DNA of 64,000 nucleotides from SCTD01 sp963781675 (GTDB taxonomy: Bacteria; Actinomycetota; Actinomycetes; Mycobacteriales; SCTD01): NCBI GenBank assembly GCA_963781675.1, contig CAWAGF010000006.1:124001-188000 (forward strand), written 5' to 3'. This document shows positions 44,148 to 51,015 of the stretch, piece after piece. Each line of letters begins with the position of its first letter. The stretch's first letter is position 1. The position numbers and the translations under genes were made by a program. The notes under the pieces are model-generated. The model saw nothing but the letters and a program-made list of their open reading frames with translations. It had not been told where the DNA came from and did no database searches.

Positions 44148-45500
44148 TCAGAGCGGCGGCCGCGCGTCGGAGAACGAGGTGGCCCGCTCCAGCTGGGCGG
44201 CCAGGCCGAGCAGCAGCTCCTCGCTGCCCGGCCGCCCCACGAGCTGGACGGCGAGCGGCAGCCCGTCGGCGGTGCGGCCGGCCGGCACGCTGATCGCCGG
44301 CTGGCCGGTGACGTTCCAGGCCGGCGTGAAGGGCACGACGCGGCCGGCCCTGGCCAGCGTCCCGAGGCCGGTCAGCGCGCCGACGCGGATCGGCGGGGCG
44401 GCCAGCGTCGGCGTGACGAGCACGTCGGCGCCGCCCGGCAGGGTCGCCAGCCGGGCAGCCGCGTCGTCGCCCCAGCGCCGGGCCCGCGCCAGCATCCGGT
44501 CGGTCGTGCGCCCGCCCACCTTGGCCACGGCGCGGGTGCGGGCCTCGGTGCGGCTCGGGTCGACGAGGCGGACGAGGTCGTCGCGCACGCCGCGGCCGTA
44601 GCGCAGCAGGAACGACGGCTGGACCGCGCCGTACGCGGGATCGCCCTGCACCACGTCGTGGCCCAGGCTCCGCAGCACGGCGAGCGTCCCGTCGAGGGCG
44701 CCGCGCACGGCCGGGTGGACAGGTGTCGGCACCGGCGCCTTCACCGACCAGGCGATGCGCAGCGTGCCGGGATCGGCTGCCACAGCGGGGATCTCCCCGT
44801 CGCTGAGGACGCTCAGGACGTGCGCGTGGTCGGCGACGGTGCGGGTGAGGCAGCCGGCGACGGACAGGCCGTGCCAGTGCTCGGTGTCCGGCGCGAGCGG
44901 GACCCGCCCACGCTGCGGCTTGAGGCCGACCAGCCCGCACGAGGCCGCCGGGATGCGGATCGAGCCGCCGCCGTCGGAGGCCGTGGCGGCGGCGACCAGC
45001 CCGGCGGCCACCGCGGCCGCTGAGCCGCCGGAGGAGCCGCCCGGCGTGTGGTCGAGGTTCCACGGGTTGCGCGTGGCGCCCCAGGTCTGCGACTCGGTGA
45101 ACGGCCAGAGGGCCAGCTCCGGCAGGTGCGTCGTACCGACGACGACGGCGCCCGCGGCGCGCAGCCGGCGGACCTGCTCGGCGTCGCGGCCGGCGACCGG
45201 CTCGGGGGAGCCGGTGCCCATGCCGGGGGCGTGGCCGGCGACCGCGACGTTGTCCTTGACGGCGACCGGGACGCCCAGCAGCGGCCGGTCGTCGTGCGCG
45301 GCGTCGGCGGCCTCCGCCTCGGCCCGCGCCGACTCCCGGAACAACGTGCGGAAGGCGTTGAGCCGCCCGTCCAGCCGGTCGATCCGCGCGAGGCACAGCT
45401 CGAGCAGCTCGACGGCCGTCAGCCGCCCGGACCGCAGCAGCTCGCGCTGGCCGAGGACGCCCGCGAAGGCCGCCTCCTCCGGGTCGAGGTCGTGGTCCAC
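44148..45500 (-). CDS. Amidase signature family protein
   Basis: 450 residues. Ser-cisSer-Lys triad: Lys in GVPVAVKDNVAVAG, and the Gly/Ser-rich signature HTPGGSSGGSAAAVAAGLVAAATASDGGGSIRIPAASCGLVGLKP carries the cis-Ser and nucleophilic Ser. Hydrolyses amide bonds, or acts like the GatA fold without GatB/C neighbours; none are present. No signal peptide. Its start is 15 bp downstream of the DUF4235 stop, so it may be transcribed with that gene. Confidence 0.9.
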   Translation of the reverse strand: MDHDLDPEEAAFAGVLGQRELLRSGRLTAVELLELCLARIDRLDGRLNAFRTLFRESARAEAEAADAAHDDRPLLGVPVAVKDNVAVAGHAPGMGTGSPEPVAGRDAEQVRRLRAAGAVVVGTTHLPELALWPFTESQTWGATRNPWNLDHTPGGSSGGSAAAVAAGLVAAATASDGGGSIRIPAASCGLVGLKPQRGRVPLAPDTEHWHGLSVAGCLTRTVADHAHVLSVLSDGEIPAVAADPGTLRIAWSVKAPVPTPVHPAVRGALDGTLAVLRSLGHDVVQGDPAYGAVQPSFLLRYGRGVRDDLVRLVDPSRTEARTRAVAKVGGRTTDRMLARARRWGDDAAARLATLPGGADVLVTPTLAAPPIRVGALTGLGTLARAGRVVPFTPAWNVTGQPAISVPAGRTADGLPLAVQLVGRPGSEELLLGLAAQLERATSFSDARPPL

Positions 45501-45515
45501 GCGGTCCTCCTGCTG

Positions 45516-45809
45516 CTAGGCGGTCTTGCGCCTGCCCCCGGGCCCCTCGAGGCCCTCCGGCGCCTTGCCGGTCACCTTCATCTTGGCGGTGGCCGCACCG
45601 CGGGTCGCCACCAGGCGGGCCACGGCCATCGCCACGCCGCTCGCGGCGGCCCAGGAGACGGCCTCGGCCCAGGGCGTCCCAGGGGAGGCAGGGTCGGCCG
45701 GCGGGTCCTGGTGCTTGGTCTTGCGCCACACCGAGCTCAGGGCCTTGTCGCTCAGCTTGCGCACCACGATCCCGGTGCCGATGCCGATGAGCTTCGAGCC
45801 GACTGCCAT
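45516..45809 (-). CDS. DUF4235 domain-containing membrane protein
   Basis: 97 residues. Typical DUF4235: short first helix KLIGIGTGIVVRKLSDKALSSVWRKT, a variable Pro-rich loop and a second hydrophobic helix WAEAVSWAAASGVAMAVARLVATRGA, then a basic tail. Function unknown; small proteins of this type cluster with stress-response genes in actinobacteria. Divergent from the DUF2945 gene. Confidence 0.85.
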   Translation of the reverse strand: MAVGSKLIGIGTGIVVRKLSDKALSSVWRKTKHQDPPADPASPGTPWAEAVSWAAASGVAMAVARLVATRGAATAKMKVTGKAPEGLEGPGGRRKTA

Positions 45810-45879
45810 GTCTGTGCCTTCCCTCGTCCTGCTGTCCCTGTCGCCCTGCCCCCGCGGGACGTGCAGGACACGTCGCAGG

Positions 45880-45885
45880 GGGTAC
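45880..45885 (+). promoter_or_regulatory. GGGTAC, candidate SigB/SigF-class -10 element
   Basis: GGGTAC stands 37 nt before the DUF2945 start. Stress sigma factors of the SigB/SigF class in actinobacteria use a GGGTAY -10. The matching GTTT-type -35 is not convincing (GTGCAG lies at about the right distance), so this is tentative. Confidence 0.3.
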
Positions 45886-45922
45886 TCCCGCTGGACCTGG
45901 ACCCCTGCCCCGGAGGCACGAG

Positions 45923-46132
45923 ATGAGCGACGAGTTCCACAAGGGCGACCACGTCACCTGGAAGAGCCACGGCGGCGAGGCCGTCGGCGAGGTGGTCAGG
46001 AAGATCACCAGTGACACCGAGGCCGGCGGCCGCACGGTGCGCGCGGACGAGGACGACCCGCAGTACCTCGTGAAGAGCGACACGTCCGGAGGCGAGGCCG
46101 TCCACAAGCCGACGGCGCTGGACGAGGCGTGA
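45923..46132 (+). CDS. DUF2945 (hypervirulence-associated TUDOR-like) domain protein
   Basis: 69 residues forming one small SH3/Tudor-like barrel: FHKGDHVTWKSHGGEAVGEVVRKITSDTE and DPQYLVKSDTSGGEAVHKPTAL are the family's hallmark segments. GGAG precedes ATG 45923. Role unknown; widespread in bacteria and fungi and often stress-induced. Stop overlaps the next start (GTGA). Confidence 0.88.
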   Translation: MSDEFHKGDHVTWKSHGGEAVGEVVRKITSDTEAGGRTVRADEDDPQYLVKSDTSGGEAVHKPTALDEA

Positions 46133-46455
46133 GCGCCCGCGAGGAGTTCGCGGAGGCGGTGAACATGACGCCGAAGCAGCTCGAGGACTGGCTCGACACC
46201 GACGAGAGCAAGGAGGTCGGCCAGAAGGACAGCGCCGGCGGCGAGTCGACCGGCCACGAGTCCGGCCGGCGCATCGTCGAGATCCTGCGCACGAAGAAGG
46301 ACGACCTGACGGAGGACGACGAGGCGCACATGCGCAAGGTCGTCGGGTACGTCGCCAGGCACACGGCGCAGCGGCCGGACAAGGACGACGACGAGCTGGC
46401 CCACTCGCGCTGGGCGGCCTCGCTGAAGAACTGGGGCCACGACCCGCTGGTCTGA
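46129..46455 (+). CDS. DUF3140 domain-containing protein
   Basis: 108 residues, highly charged and helical. EEFAEAVNMTPKQLEDWLDTDESKEVGQK near the N-terminus and MRKVVGYVARHTAQRP with a tail SRWAASLKNWGHDP are the DUF3140 signature, including its usual DNA-binding-like basic helix. Starts at GTG 46129 overlapping the DUF2945 stop, so the two are co-translated; they are commonly neighbours, suggesting joint function in stress, possibly DNA protection (inference). Confidence 0.88.
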   Translation: MSAREEFAEAVNMTPKQLEDWLDTDESKEVGQKDSAGGESTGHESGRRIVEILRTKKDDLTEDDEAHMRKVVGYVARHTAQRPDKDDDELAHSRWAASLKNWGHDPLV

Positions 46456-46472
46456 CCTGCTCCTCGTGAACT

Positions 46473-46494
46473 CCCCAGCACCCGGGTGCTGGGG
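46473..46494. terminator. Bidirectional terminator hairpin
   Basis: A perfect 22-bp palindrome (CCCCAGCACCC with its complement) lies 18 bp after the DUF3140 stop and 3 bp before the convergent DUF3093 stop at 46498. It would fold as a 9-bp stem with a CCGG loop and serve both genes. Confidence 0.75.
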
Positions 46495-46497
46495 ATC

Positions 46498-46947
46498 TCA
46501 CGAAGGGCGCTGCTCCTGGAGGGCAGCGGCCAGCGCCTGCGGGTGGCGCGTGCCGACCAGCCAGTACGGCGTGTCGTCCTCGGGGTCCTCCACCTGCACC
46601 CGCACCGCGGTGGCGAGCCAGGGCCGGGTCGCGACGTACGCGCGCGGGTCGGCCAGCGGCCCGCGCAGGCGCCGCGTCTGCTCGCGCTCCAGCGGGGCGG
46701 TGCCGCCGACGTGGCTGAGCGGGATCCGTGCGCCGGGCACGTGCAGCACGCCCTGGGCCACCCGCACCCGGCCGCGCGACGACAGGCCGAGCACCACGAC
46801 GACGGCCAGCGGCAGGACGACGTACGGCACGACCGCGCGCGGCCCGCTGCCGCCGGAGTGGATGCCGGCCGCCACCAGCACGGCGACCAGCAGGCCGCCC
46901 AGCCACCACAGGGGCGGGGCGACCAGCCGCTCCTCGTACGGGCTCAT
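46498..46947 (-). CDS. DUF3093 domain-containing membrane protein
   Basis: 149 residues. YEERLVAPPLWWLGGLLVAVLVAAG begins a pair of transmembrane helices (about residues 12-33 and 40-58), followed by a soluble domain with SRGRVRVAQGVLHVPGARIPLSHVG and a conserved YWLVGTRHPQALAAAL end. Conserved and uncharacterised in Actinobacteria, normally next to dut as here (dut starts 1 kb away with one SDR gene between). ATG 46947 overlaps the SDR stop (ATGA). Confidence 0.88.
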   Translation of the reverse strand: MSPYEERLVAPPLWWLGGLLVAVLVAAGIHSGGSGPRAVVPYVVLPLAVVVVLGLSSRGRVRVAQGVLHVPGARIPLSHVGGTAPLEREQTRRLRGPLADPRAYVATRPWLATAVRVQVEDPEDDTPYWLVGTRHPQALAAALQEQRPS

Positions 46948-47798
46948 CCCAGGAACGGGATCTTGATCGGCAGCGCGCGCAGACCGCTGCTGACGGCCTT
47001 GACGTAGTCGGTGACGACGGTCGGCGCGAGGGTCTCGGCGAGGATGCCGCCCACGGCGTCGGCGCCGACGACGTAGCGGGCCAGCGGGACCGGGTTCGCC
47101 AGGGCGACGCGGATGGTCCGGGCGACCCACACCGGGTCGGGCAGCCTGTCGGCGCCGCGGTTCGAGACGGCTTCGGCACGGGCGTAGGCCGCCGCGTAGC
47201 GGGCGCTGCTCGGCGCCGGGAAGCCGCCCTCCTTGGCCGCCGACCAGATGTCGGTGCCGAACATGCCGGGCTCGACCAGCACGACGCGCACCCCGTCGGG
47301 CTCGACCTCCATGCGCAGCGCGTCCGTGACGGCCTCCAGGGCGTGCTTGCTGGCGCAGTACCAGCCCATCAGCGGGGTCGACAGCCGGCCGGCCACCGAG
47401 CTGACGTTGACGATGCGGCCCTCGCCGCGCGCGCGCATCCCCGGCAGCACGAGCCTGGCGATGCGGACCGGCGCCACGACGTTGGTCTCCAGCTGGGCCC
47501 GCGCCTCGGCGTCGGAGACGTCCTCGACCGCGCCGCTCTGCGCGTAGCCGGCGTTGTTCACGACCGCCCACAGCTCGCCCAGGCCGCCGATCGCCTCGCG
47601 GCAGCTGTCCTCGTCGTCCACGTCCATCTGCACGGTCCGCACCACGACGCCGCGCTCGGCGGCCGCGCGCTGCACGACCTCCGCCTTCGACGCGCTGCGG
47701 ACGGTGCCGACGACGTCGTAGCCGGCGGCGGCGAGCTCCAGGACGGTGACCAGGCCGATGCCGCTGTTGGCACCGGTGACGAGGACGGACTTGGGCAC
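46944..47798 (-). CDS. SDR family NAD(P)-dependent oxidoreductase
   Basis: 284 residues from GTG 47798, AGAGAGG upstream. TGANSGIGLV cofactor motif at the N-terminus, Arg after strand 2 (GTVRSASKAE) suggesting NADP, NNAGYAQSG, catalytic Ser in VNVSSVAG and YCASK. The longer C-terminal part (PVWVARTIRVALANPVPLARYVVG) fits 17-beta-hydroxysteroid/retinol-dehydrogenase-like classical SDRs. Operon with DUF3093. Substrate unknown. Confidence 0.88.
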   Translation of the reverse strand: MPKSVLVTGANSGIGLVTVLELAAAGYDVVGTVRSASKAEVVQRAAAERGVVVRTVQMDVDDEDSCREAIGGLGELWAVVNNAGYAQSGAVEDVSDAEARAQLETNVVAPVRIARLVLPGMRARGEGRIVNVSSVAGRLSTPLMGWYCASKHALEAVTDALRMEVEPDGVRVVLVEPGMFGTDIWSAAKEGGFPAPSSARYAAAYARAEAVSNRGADRLPDPVWVARTIRVALANPVPLARYVVGADAVGGILAETLAPTVVTDYVKAVSSGLRALPIKIPFLG

Positions 47799-47917
47799 GG
47801 GGGCCTCTCTGCTGGGCGTCTGCTGGGCGCTGCAGGCGGGGAGCGCCACGACCGGACGCGGGTACGGTCGTTCCCGGCCCGACGGGGGGCCACCCATGAT
47901 CGCAGGAGGCGGTGCCG

Positions 47918-48403
47918 GTGCTCGAGGTGTCGGTGCGCCGCCTCGACCCCGAGGTGCCGCTGCCCGCCTACGCGCACCCCGGTGACGCCGGCTGCGACCT
48001 GGTCACCACCGAGGACGCCGTCGTCGCGCCCGGCGAGCGCGTCGTCCTGCGCACCGGCCTGGCGCTGGCCCTGCCGGAGGGCTACGCCGCCTTCGTGCAC
48101 CCGCGCTCCGGCCTGGCTGCCCACCACGGCGTCTCGCTGGTCAACGCGCCCGGCACCATCGACGCCGGGTACCGCGGCGAGGTGCAGGTCATCGTCATCA
48201 ACCACGACCCGCGCACGCCGCTGGTGCTGCGGCGCCTGGACCGCGTCGCGCAGCTGGTGGTCCAGCGGGTCGAGCAGGTCGTGTGGCGCGAGGAGGCCGG
48301 CGAGCTGCCGGACACCGCGCGCGGTGCAGGAGGGCACGGCTCCACCGGGGGCCATGCCGACAGCGGAGCCGGGCCCGTGACGGCCTCCGGGACGAGAGGG
48401 TGA
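47918..48403 (+). CDS. dut: dUTP diphosphatase
   Basis: 161 residues. All five trimeric dUTPase motifs are present: HPGDAGCDLVT (1), PRSGLAAHHG (2), GTIDAGYRGEVQVIVIN (3) with the uracil-binding loop and catalytic Asp, RRLDRVAQLVVQRV (4) and a glycine-rich GGHGSTGG (5). Splits dUTP to dUMP and PPi, keeping uracil out of DNA and feeding dTMP synthesis. GTG 47918 is chosen because AGGAGG at 47904-47909 is eight bases upstream; GTG 47912 is too close. Stop overlaps the DUF3710 start. Confidence 0.95.
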   Translation: MLEVSVRRLDPEVPLPAYAHPGDAGCDLVTTEDAVVAPGERVVLRTGLALALPEGYAAFVHPRSGLAAHHGVSLVNAPGTIDAGYRGEVQVIVINHDPRTPLVLRRLDRVAQLVVQRVEQVVWREEAGELPDTARGAGGHGSTGGHADSGAGPVTASGTRG

Positions 48404-49119
48404 GCGTGTTCGGTCGCCGCAAGAAGCAGGACGTCGACGAGACCGTCGAGGAGGTCGTCGAGGCGCCTCCCGCCGAGGAGCCGACGCCGGAGCCCTCCCG
48501 CCCGCAGGGGCCCTGGGACGAGGCCGACGCGCCGCAGGACGAGCTCAACCGGATCGACCTCGGCGGCCTGCGGGTTCCGGTGCCGCCGGACACCGAGGTC
48601 CGCGTCGACGTCAGCCCCGAGGGCGAGGTCGTCGCGGCCACCCTCGTGCGCGGCGCCACCGCCATGCAGGTCAACGCGTTCGCCGCCCCGCGCCGCACCG
48701 GCATCTGGGGCGAGGTCCGCGACGAGATCGCCGGTGCGCTGCGCGAGAGCGGCGGCCAGGCGGAGGACGCGAGCGGCCCGTACGGCACCGAGCTGCACGC
48801 GCAGGTGCCCGCCGAGGCCCCCGGCGGCGGCGTCGGGCTCGCCCCGGCCCGCTTCGTCGGCGTCGACGGCCCGCGCTGGTTCCTGCGCGCGCTGATCACC
48901 GGCCCCGGCGCGACCGACCCCGAGCAGGCCGAGCCGCTGATGACCGCGCTCAAGGACTGCGTGGTCGTCCGCGGCGGCGAGGCGATGGCGGTGCGCGACC
49001 CGCTGCCGCTGCGCCTGCCGAAGGAGGTCACCGCCGCGGCCGCCGTCGCCGAGGAGGGCGACGGCCCGACGCCGCTGCCCGCGCCGGAGCGCGGCCCCGA
49101 GATCACCGAGCTGCGCTAG
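48400..49119 (+). CDS. DUF3710 domain-containing protein
   Basis: 239 residues starting at GTG 48400 within the dut stop (GTGA). An acidic Pro/Glu-rich N-terminus (FGRRKKQDVDETVEEVVE) is followed by the DUF3710 domain: NRIDLGGLRVPVPPDTEVRVDV, VQVNAFAAPRRTGIW-like strand, and ARFVGVDGPRWFLRALITGPGA. Single-copy in most Actinobacteria next to dut; function unknown, sometimes linked to cell envelope or nucleotide metabolism only through position. Confidence 0.9.
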   Translation: MSVFGRRKKQDVDETVEEVVEAPPAEEPTPEPSRPQGPWDEADAPQDELNRIDLGGLRVPVPPDTEVRVDVSPEGEVVAATLVRGATAMQVNAFAAPRRTGIWGEVRDEIAGALRESGGQAEDASGPYGTELHAQVPAEAPGGGVGLAPARFVGVDGPRWFLRALITGPGATDPEQAEPLMTALKDCVVVRGGEAMAVRDPLPLRLPKEVTAAAAVAEEGDGPTPLPAPERGPEITELR

Positions 49120-49127
49120 CCCGGACG

Positions 49128-49133
49128 TACGCT
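49128..49133 (+). promoter_or_regulatory. Candidate -10 box (TACGCT) of a leaderless transcript
   Basis: TACGCT ends 6 nt before GTG 49140. The nonamer GTACGCTCT found here is repeated exactly before the permease start at 54661. Confidence 0.4.
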
Positions 49134-49139
49134 CTTCCT

Positions 49140-49507
49140 GTGTCAGGACGCATCCGCCGGGCCGTGGCCCGGCTGACCGAGGGCGACGCCGAGGTCGCCG
49201 ACCGCGCGCTGCGGGGGAGCTCGCCTCGAGCGGCGCCACTCCGGTGTCCCAGTGCTGCAAGGGCGAGCCGGTCCGCGTGGCCGGGACGCTGCGCGCCGTC
49301 ACGCTCCGCCCGCTCGCCGGCGTCCCGACGCTGGAGGCCGAGCTCTACGACGGCACCGGCTCCGTGCGGCTGATCTGGCTGGGGCGCAGGAAGATCGGCG
49401 GCATCGAGTGCGGCCGCTCGATCGTCGCGCACGGCCGCCTCACGATGCACGACGGCAAGCCCACGCTCTACAACGCGGAGTACGAGCTGCGGCCCGCCGT
49501 TGTCTGA
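49140..49507 (+). CDS. OB-fold nucleic-acid-binding domain protein (frameshift near 49217)
   Basis: About 122 residues. N-terminal helix SGRIRRAVARLTEGDAEVADRAL, a slip in CGGGGGAG, then ELASSGATPVSQCCKGEPVRVAGTLRAVTLRPLAGVPTLEAELYDGTGSVRLIWLGRRKIGGIECGRSIVAHGRLTMHDGKPTLYN, an OB-fold barrel like the RecG/tRNA-synthetase anticodon OB. Conserved member of the actinobacterial dut-DUF3710-OB-DUF3159 run. Predicted to bind RNA or DNA; partner unknown. Confidence 0.85.
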
Positions 49508-50156
49508 CACCGTCTCCGGCGAGCCGGCGGCCAAGCCCGCGCTCGTCGAGGCCCTCGGCGGCAAGCGCGGCCTGGTCGACAGCGGCCTGCCCGCGGTCGT
49601 CTTCGTGCTCGTGAACTCCGTCGTGCAGGCGTTCTCGTCGCGGGAGGCGGCGCTGAACGCCGCGATCGCCTCGGCGGTCGGCGTCGGCGTGCTCGTGGTG
49701 CTGCTGCGCCTGGTCCGCAAGGAGACGCTGCAGCAGGCCATCTCGGGCTTCATCGGCCTGGCGGTCGCGGTCTTCTTCGCGCGCCGCTCGGGGGAGGCCC
49801 GCGGCTTCTTCCTGCCGGGCATCTTCATCAACATCGCGTACGGCCTGGTCTTCCTGGGCTCGGCCGTCATCGGCCGGCCGCTCGTCGGCGCCATCTACGC
49901 GGCGATCGACGGGCTGGACAAGCGCTGGCGCGAGGACGCGAGGCTGCGGCGCATCTTCGTGCTGGCGACGATCGGCTGGTCGCTCGTCTTCGCCTCGCGG
50001 GCGGTGGTGCAGGGGGTGCTCTACGCGATGGACCGGCCTGGTCTGCTGGCGATCGCCCGGCTGCTCATGGGCTGGCCGCTGACGATCGGGGCCGTGGCGC
50101 TGACGGTGGCCTACGTGAAGCGGGCGCGCGGTCACGCGGGGCCCGCACCCGCCTAG
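49500..50156 (+). CDS. DUF3159 domain-containing membrane protein
   Basis: 218 residues from TTG 49500, overlapping the OB gene stop by 8 bp. Five to six hydrophobic segments, with LVDSGLPAVVFVLVNSVVQ early, ISGFIGLAVAVFFARRSGEARGFFLPGIFINIAYG in the middle and WSLVFASRAVVQGVLY late, the family's conserved features. Function unknown. In the usual actinobacterial order the CeoC/CeoB genes come next; here the Rsb operon intervenes. Confidence 0.88.
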   Translation: MSDTVSGEPAAKPALVEALGGKRGLVDSGLPAVVFVLVNSVVQAFSSREAALNAAIASAVGVGVLVVLLRLVRKETLQQAISGFIGLAVAVFFARRSGEARGFFLPGIFINIAYGLVFLGSAVIGRPLVGAIYAAIDGLDKRWREDARLRRIFVLATIGWSLVFASRAVVQGVLYAMDRPGLLAIARLLMGWPLTIGAVALTVAYVKRARGHAGPAPA

Positions 50157-50202
50157 CACGGCAGCCGGGTCCGCAGGGCGCCGGACCCGGGCGCGCAGGC
50201 GC

Positions 50203-50208
50203 TAGGTT
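50203..50208 (+). promoter_or_regulatory. Candidate -10 box (TAGGTT) of the Rsb operon
   Basis: TAGGTT ends 6 nt before ATG 50215 with no Shine-Dalgarno between, the leaderless pattern of this genome. Implies the Rsb operon has its own housekeeping-type promoter. Confidence 0.4.
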
Positions 50209-50214
50209 CCCGGC

Positions 50215-51015
50215 ATGGACGTCGTGGCCCGCAACAACGTGACCGTCACGGGGGTGCCCGACGGGCCCCCGATGGTCCTCGCGCACGGCTTCGGCTGCGA
50301 CCAGGGCATGTGGCGCTACGTCGCCCCGGAGTTCGAGGACACGCACCGCGTCGTGCTGTTCGACCACGTGGGCGCGGGGGGCAGCGACCTCAGCGCGTAC
50401 GACCCGGCGCGCTACAGCTCCCTGGAGGGCTACGCCGAGGACGTCGTGGAGATCGTCGAGGCGCTGCAGCTGCCGCCGGTCGTGTACGTGGGGCACTCCG
50501 TGAGCGCCGTCATCGGCGCACTTGCGGCCGCCCGGCGGCCCGAGCTGTTCGCGCGCCTCGTCCTCGTGGGCCCGAGCCCGCGGTACATCGATGACGAGGG
50601 CTACCGCGGCGGGTTCCAGCGCGAGGAGATCGAGGAGCTGCTCGCCACCATGGACAGCAACTACCTCGGCTGGTCGGCGCACCTCGCCCCCGTGATCATG
50701 GGCGTCCCGGACCGCCCCGAGCTGGGGGAGGAGCTGACCAGCAGCTTCTGCCGGACCGACCCGGAGATCGCCCGACGCTTCGCCCGGGCGACGTTCCTGT
50801 CCGACAACCGGGCCGACCTGGCCCGCGTGCGGACGCCGTCGCTCGTCGTGCAGTGCCGCAACGACGTCATCGCCCCGATGGAGGTCGGCAGGTACGTCCA
50901 CGAGCACCTCGTCGGCAGCGAGCTGGTGGTGCTCGACGCCACGGGGCACTGCCCCAACCTCAGCGCACCGGAGCAGCTCGTCGCGGCGATGCGCGGCTAC
51001 CTCAAGGCGGCATGA
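50215..51015 (+). CDS. rsbQ: RsbQ-like alpha/beta hydrolase, energy-stress co-regulator
   Basis: 266 residues, the same size and layout as Bacillus RsbQ. RNNVTVTGVPDGPPMVLAHGFGCDQGMWRYVAPEFEDTHRVVLFDHVGAGGSD is close to the RsbQ consensus. Triad: Ser95 in YVGHSVSA, Asp217 in CRNDVIAP, His245 in DATGHCPN. RsbQ makes or hands a hydrophobic ligand to the PAS domain of RsbP and so activates its phosphatase. Here the next gene, overlapping by ATGA, encodes a PAS-containing SpoIIE-type phosphatase, which strongly supports the assignment. Confidence 0.9.
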   Translation: MDVVARNNVTVTGVPDGPPMVLAHGFGCDQGMWRYVAPEFEDTHRVVLFDHVGAGGSDLSAYDPARYSSLEGYAEDVVEIVEALQLPPVVYVGHSVSAVIGALAAARRPELFARLVLVGPSPRYIDDEGYRGGFQREEIEELLATMDSNYLGWSAHLAPVIMGVPDRPELGEELTSSFCRTDPEIARRFARATFLSDNRADLARVRTPSLVVQCRNDVIAPMEVGRYVHEHLVGSELVVLDATGHCPNLSAPEQLVAAMRGYLKAA

